From contig JAEPND010000003.1 in assembly GCA_017643585.1 (NCBI GenBank), positions 62,001 through 126,000 of the forward strand: 64,000 nt of DNA. The letters run 5' to 3'. Position 1 is the stretch's first letter; the number at the start of each line of letters is the position of its first letter. The notes below the pieces were generated by a model. It was given only the letters and a program-made list of their open reading frames with translations. It was not told the origin of the DNA and searched no databases. Source of the DNA: Maricaulis sp. GTDB lineage: Bacteria > Pseudomonadota > Alphaproteobacteria > Caulobacterales > Maricaulaceae. Of this stretch, positions 63,892-64,000 are shown piece by piece. A program made the position numbers and the translations under genes.

Positions 63892-64000
63892 ATGTCTTTG
63901 AAAACTATTGCTGCTGCCGCACTGCTGGCAGCATCGACAGCGGGTATTGCCGTCGCACAGGACTGGTCGCTCAACCCGACCTTCGGTTCTGTTTCGCTGA
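63892..64000 (+). CDS. Start of a secreted protein (partial)
   Basis: The first 36 residues are seen: a signal peptide (IAAAALLAASTAGIAVA, cut before QDWSLNPTFGSVSL) with AAGGGGATA ahead of the ATG. The mature start resembles short secreted proteins of Caulobacter relatives that begin with a PTFGSV-type block, but the window ends too soon to name a family. Confidence 0.8.
   Translation, partial: MSLKTIAAAALLAASTAGIAVAQDWSLNPTFGSVSL

Overview
This 64 kb window is GC-rich chromosomal DNA from a free-living alphaproteobacterium. The closest fit is a marine stalked or budding lineage of the Maricaulis/Hyphomonas type. The clues are the Coq7 ubiquinone hydroxylase, the ELM1-like protein, the dnaG-rpoD order with a large acidic insert in sigma-70, the efp-suhB pair, and above all a Gram-negative 'marine proteobacterial' sortase with its single dedicated substrate. 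The organism name is inference; no rRNA gene is present. Nothing looks like a prophage, integrase, transposase or CRISPR array. The window is core chromosome with small accessory inserts: two ParDE modules, an orphan barstar-like gene, two lower-GC secreted proteins of unknown function, and GC-rich intergenic palindromic repeats.

Layout. 1-11.2 kb: an SNase-like lipoprotein, a minimal soluble chemoreceptor-like protein, a methyltransferase-like lipoprotein, tRNA-Arg(CCT), pgeF, selO, an HSL-type esterase, a serine hydrolase, a DUF924 protein translationally coupled to an acyl-CoA synthetase, and a tandem-duplicated DUF417 membrane protein. 11.2-16.9 kb: repeat-rich spacer, tRNA-Leu(CAA), a macro-domain protein, ExoD, DsbB-Coq7 (overlapping), LysR, parDE plus an SRPBCC protein, and a barstar-like protein. 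17-24.1 kb: rpoD and dnaG on the minus strand, a second parDE, and a YqeY-type protein. 24.5-33.8 kb: carA, four unrelated genes (lipoprotein, FkbM methyltransferase, peptide-binding lipoprotein, HD hydrolase), carB and greA. 33.9-38.6 kb: two tandem BlaI/M56 (BlaR1-like) sensor-protease modules. 38.8-45.4 kb: ELM1-like protein with a small phosphatase, trxB, TetR with an aldo/keto reductase, a DUF547 protein and a LysR regulator. 45.4-53.5 kb: a CZB chemoreceptor, a candidate small RNA, dps, an aspartate aminotransferase, an AhpD-like protein, and a row of NIT chemoreceptor, STAS protein and porin. 53.7-57.2 kb: a third BlaI/M56 module, whose sensor carries ankyrin repeats, followed by a beta-lactamase-fold hydrolase. 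57.4-60.3 kb: the VIT/VWA sortase substrate and its sortase. 60.4-64 kb: suhB, efp, a Sel1-repeat protein, thiE and the start of a secreted protein.

Two themes stand out. First, three BlaR1/BlaI-type modules share a common membrane-protease core, but each carries a different periplasmic domain in place of the penicillin sensor: an acidic repeat domain, a degenerate LytM/M23 domain, and ankyrin repeats. The third is arranged like a bla operon, with a serine beta-lactamase-fold hydrolase downstream. Second, an unannotated small-RNA candidate at about 47.0-47.1 kb shows the same CTTCTCC(TC)CCCTTAA anti-Shine-Dalgarno sequence in two consecutive hairpin loops, the second being a rho-independent terminator.
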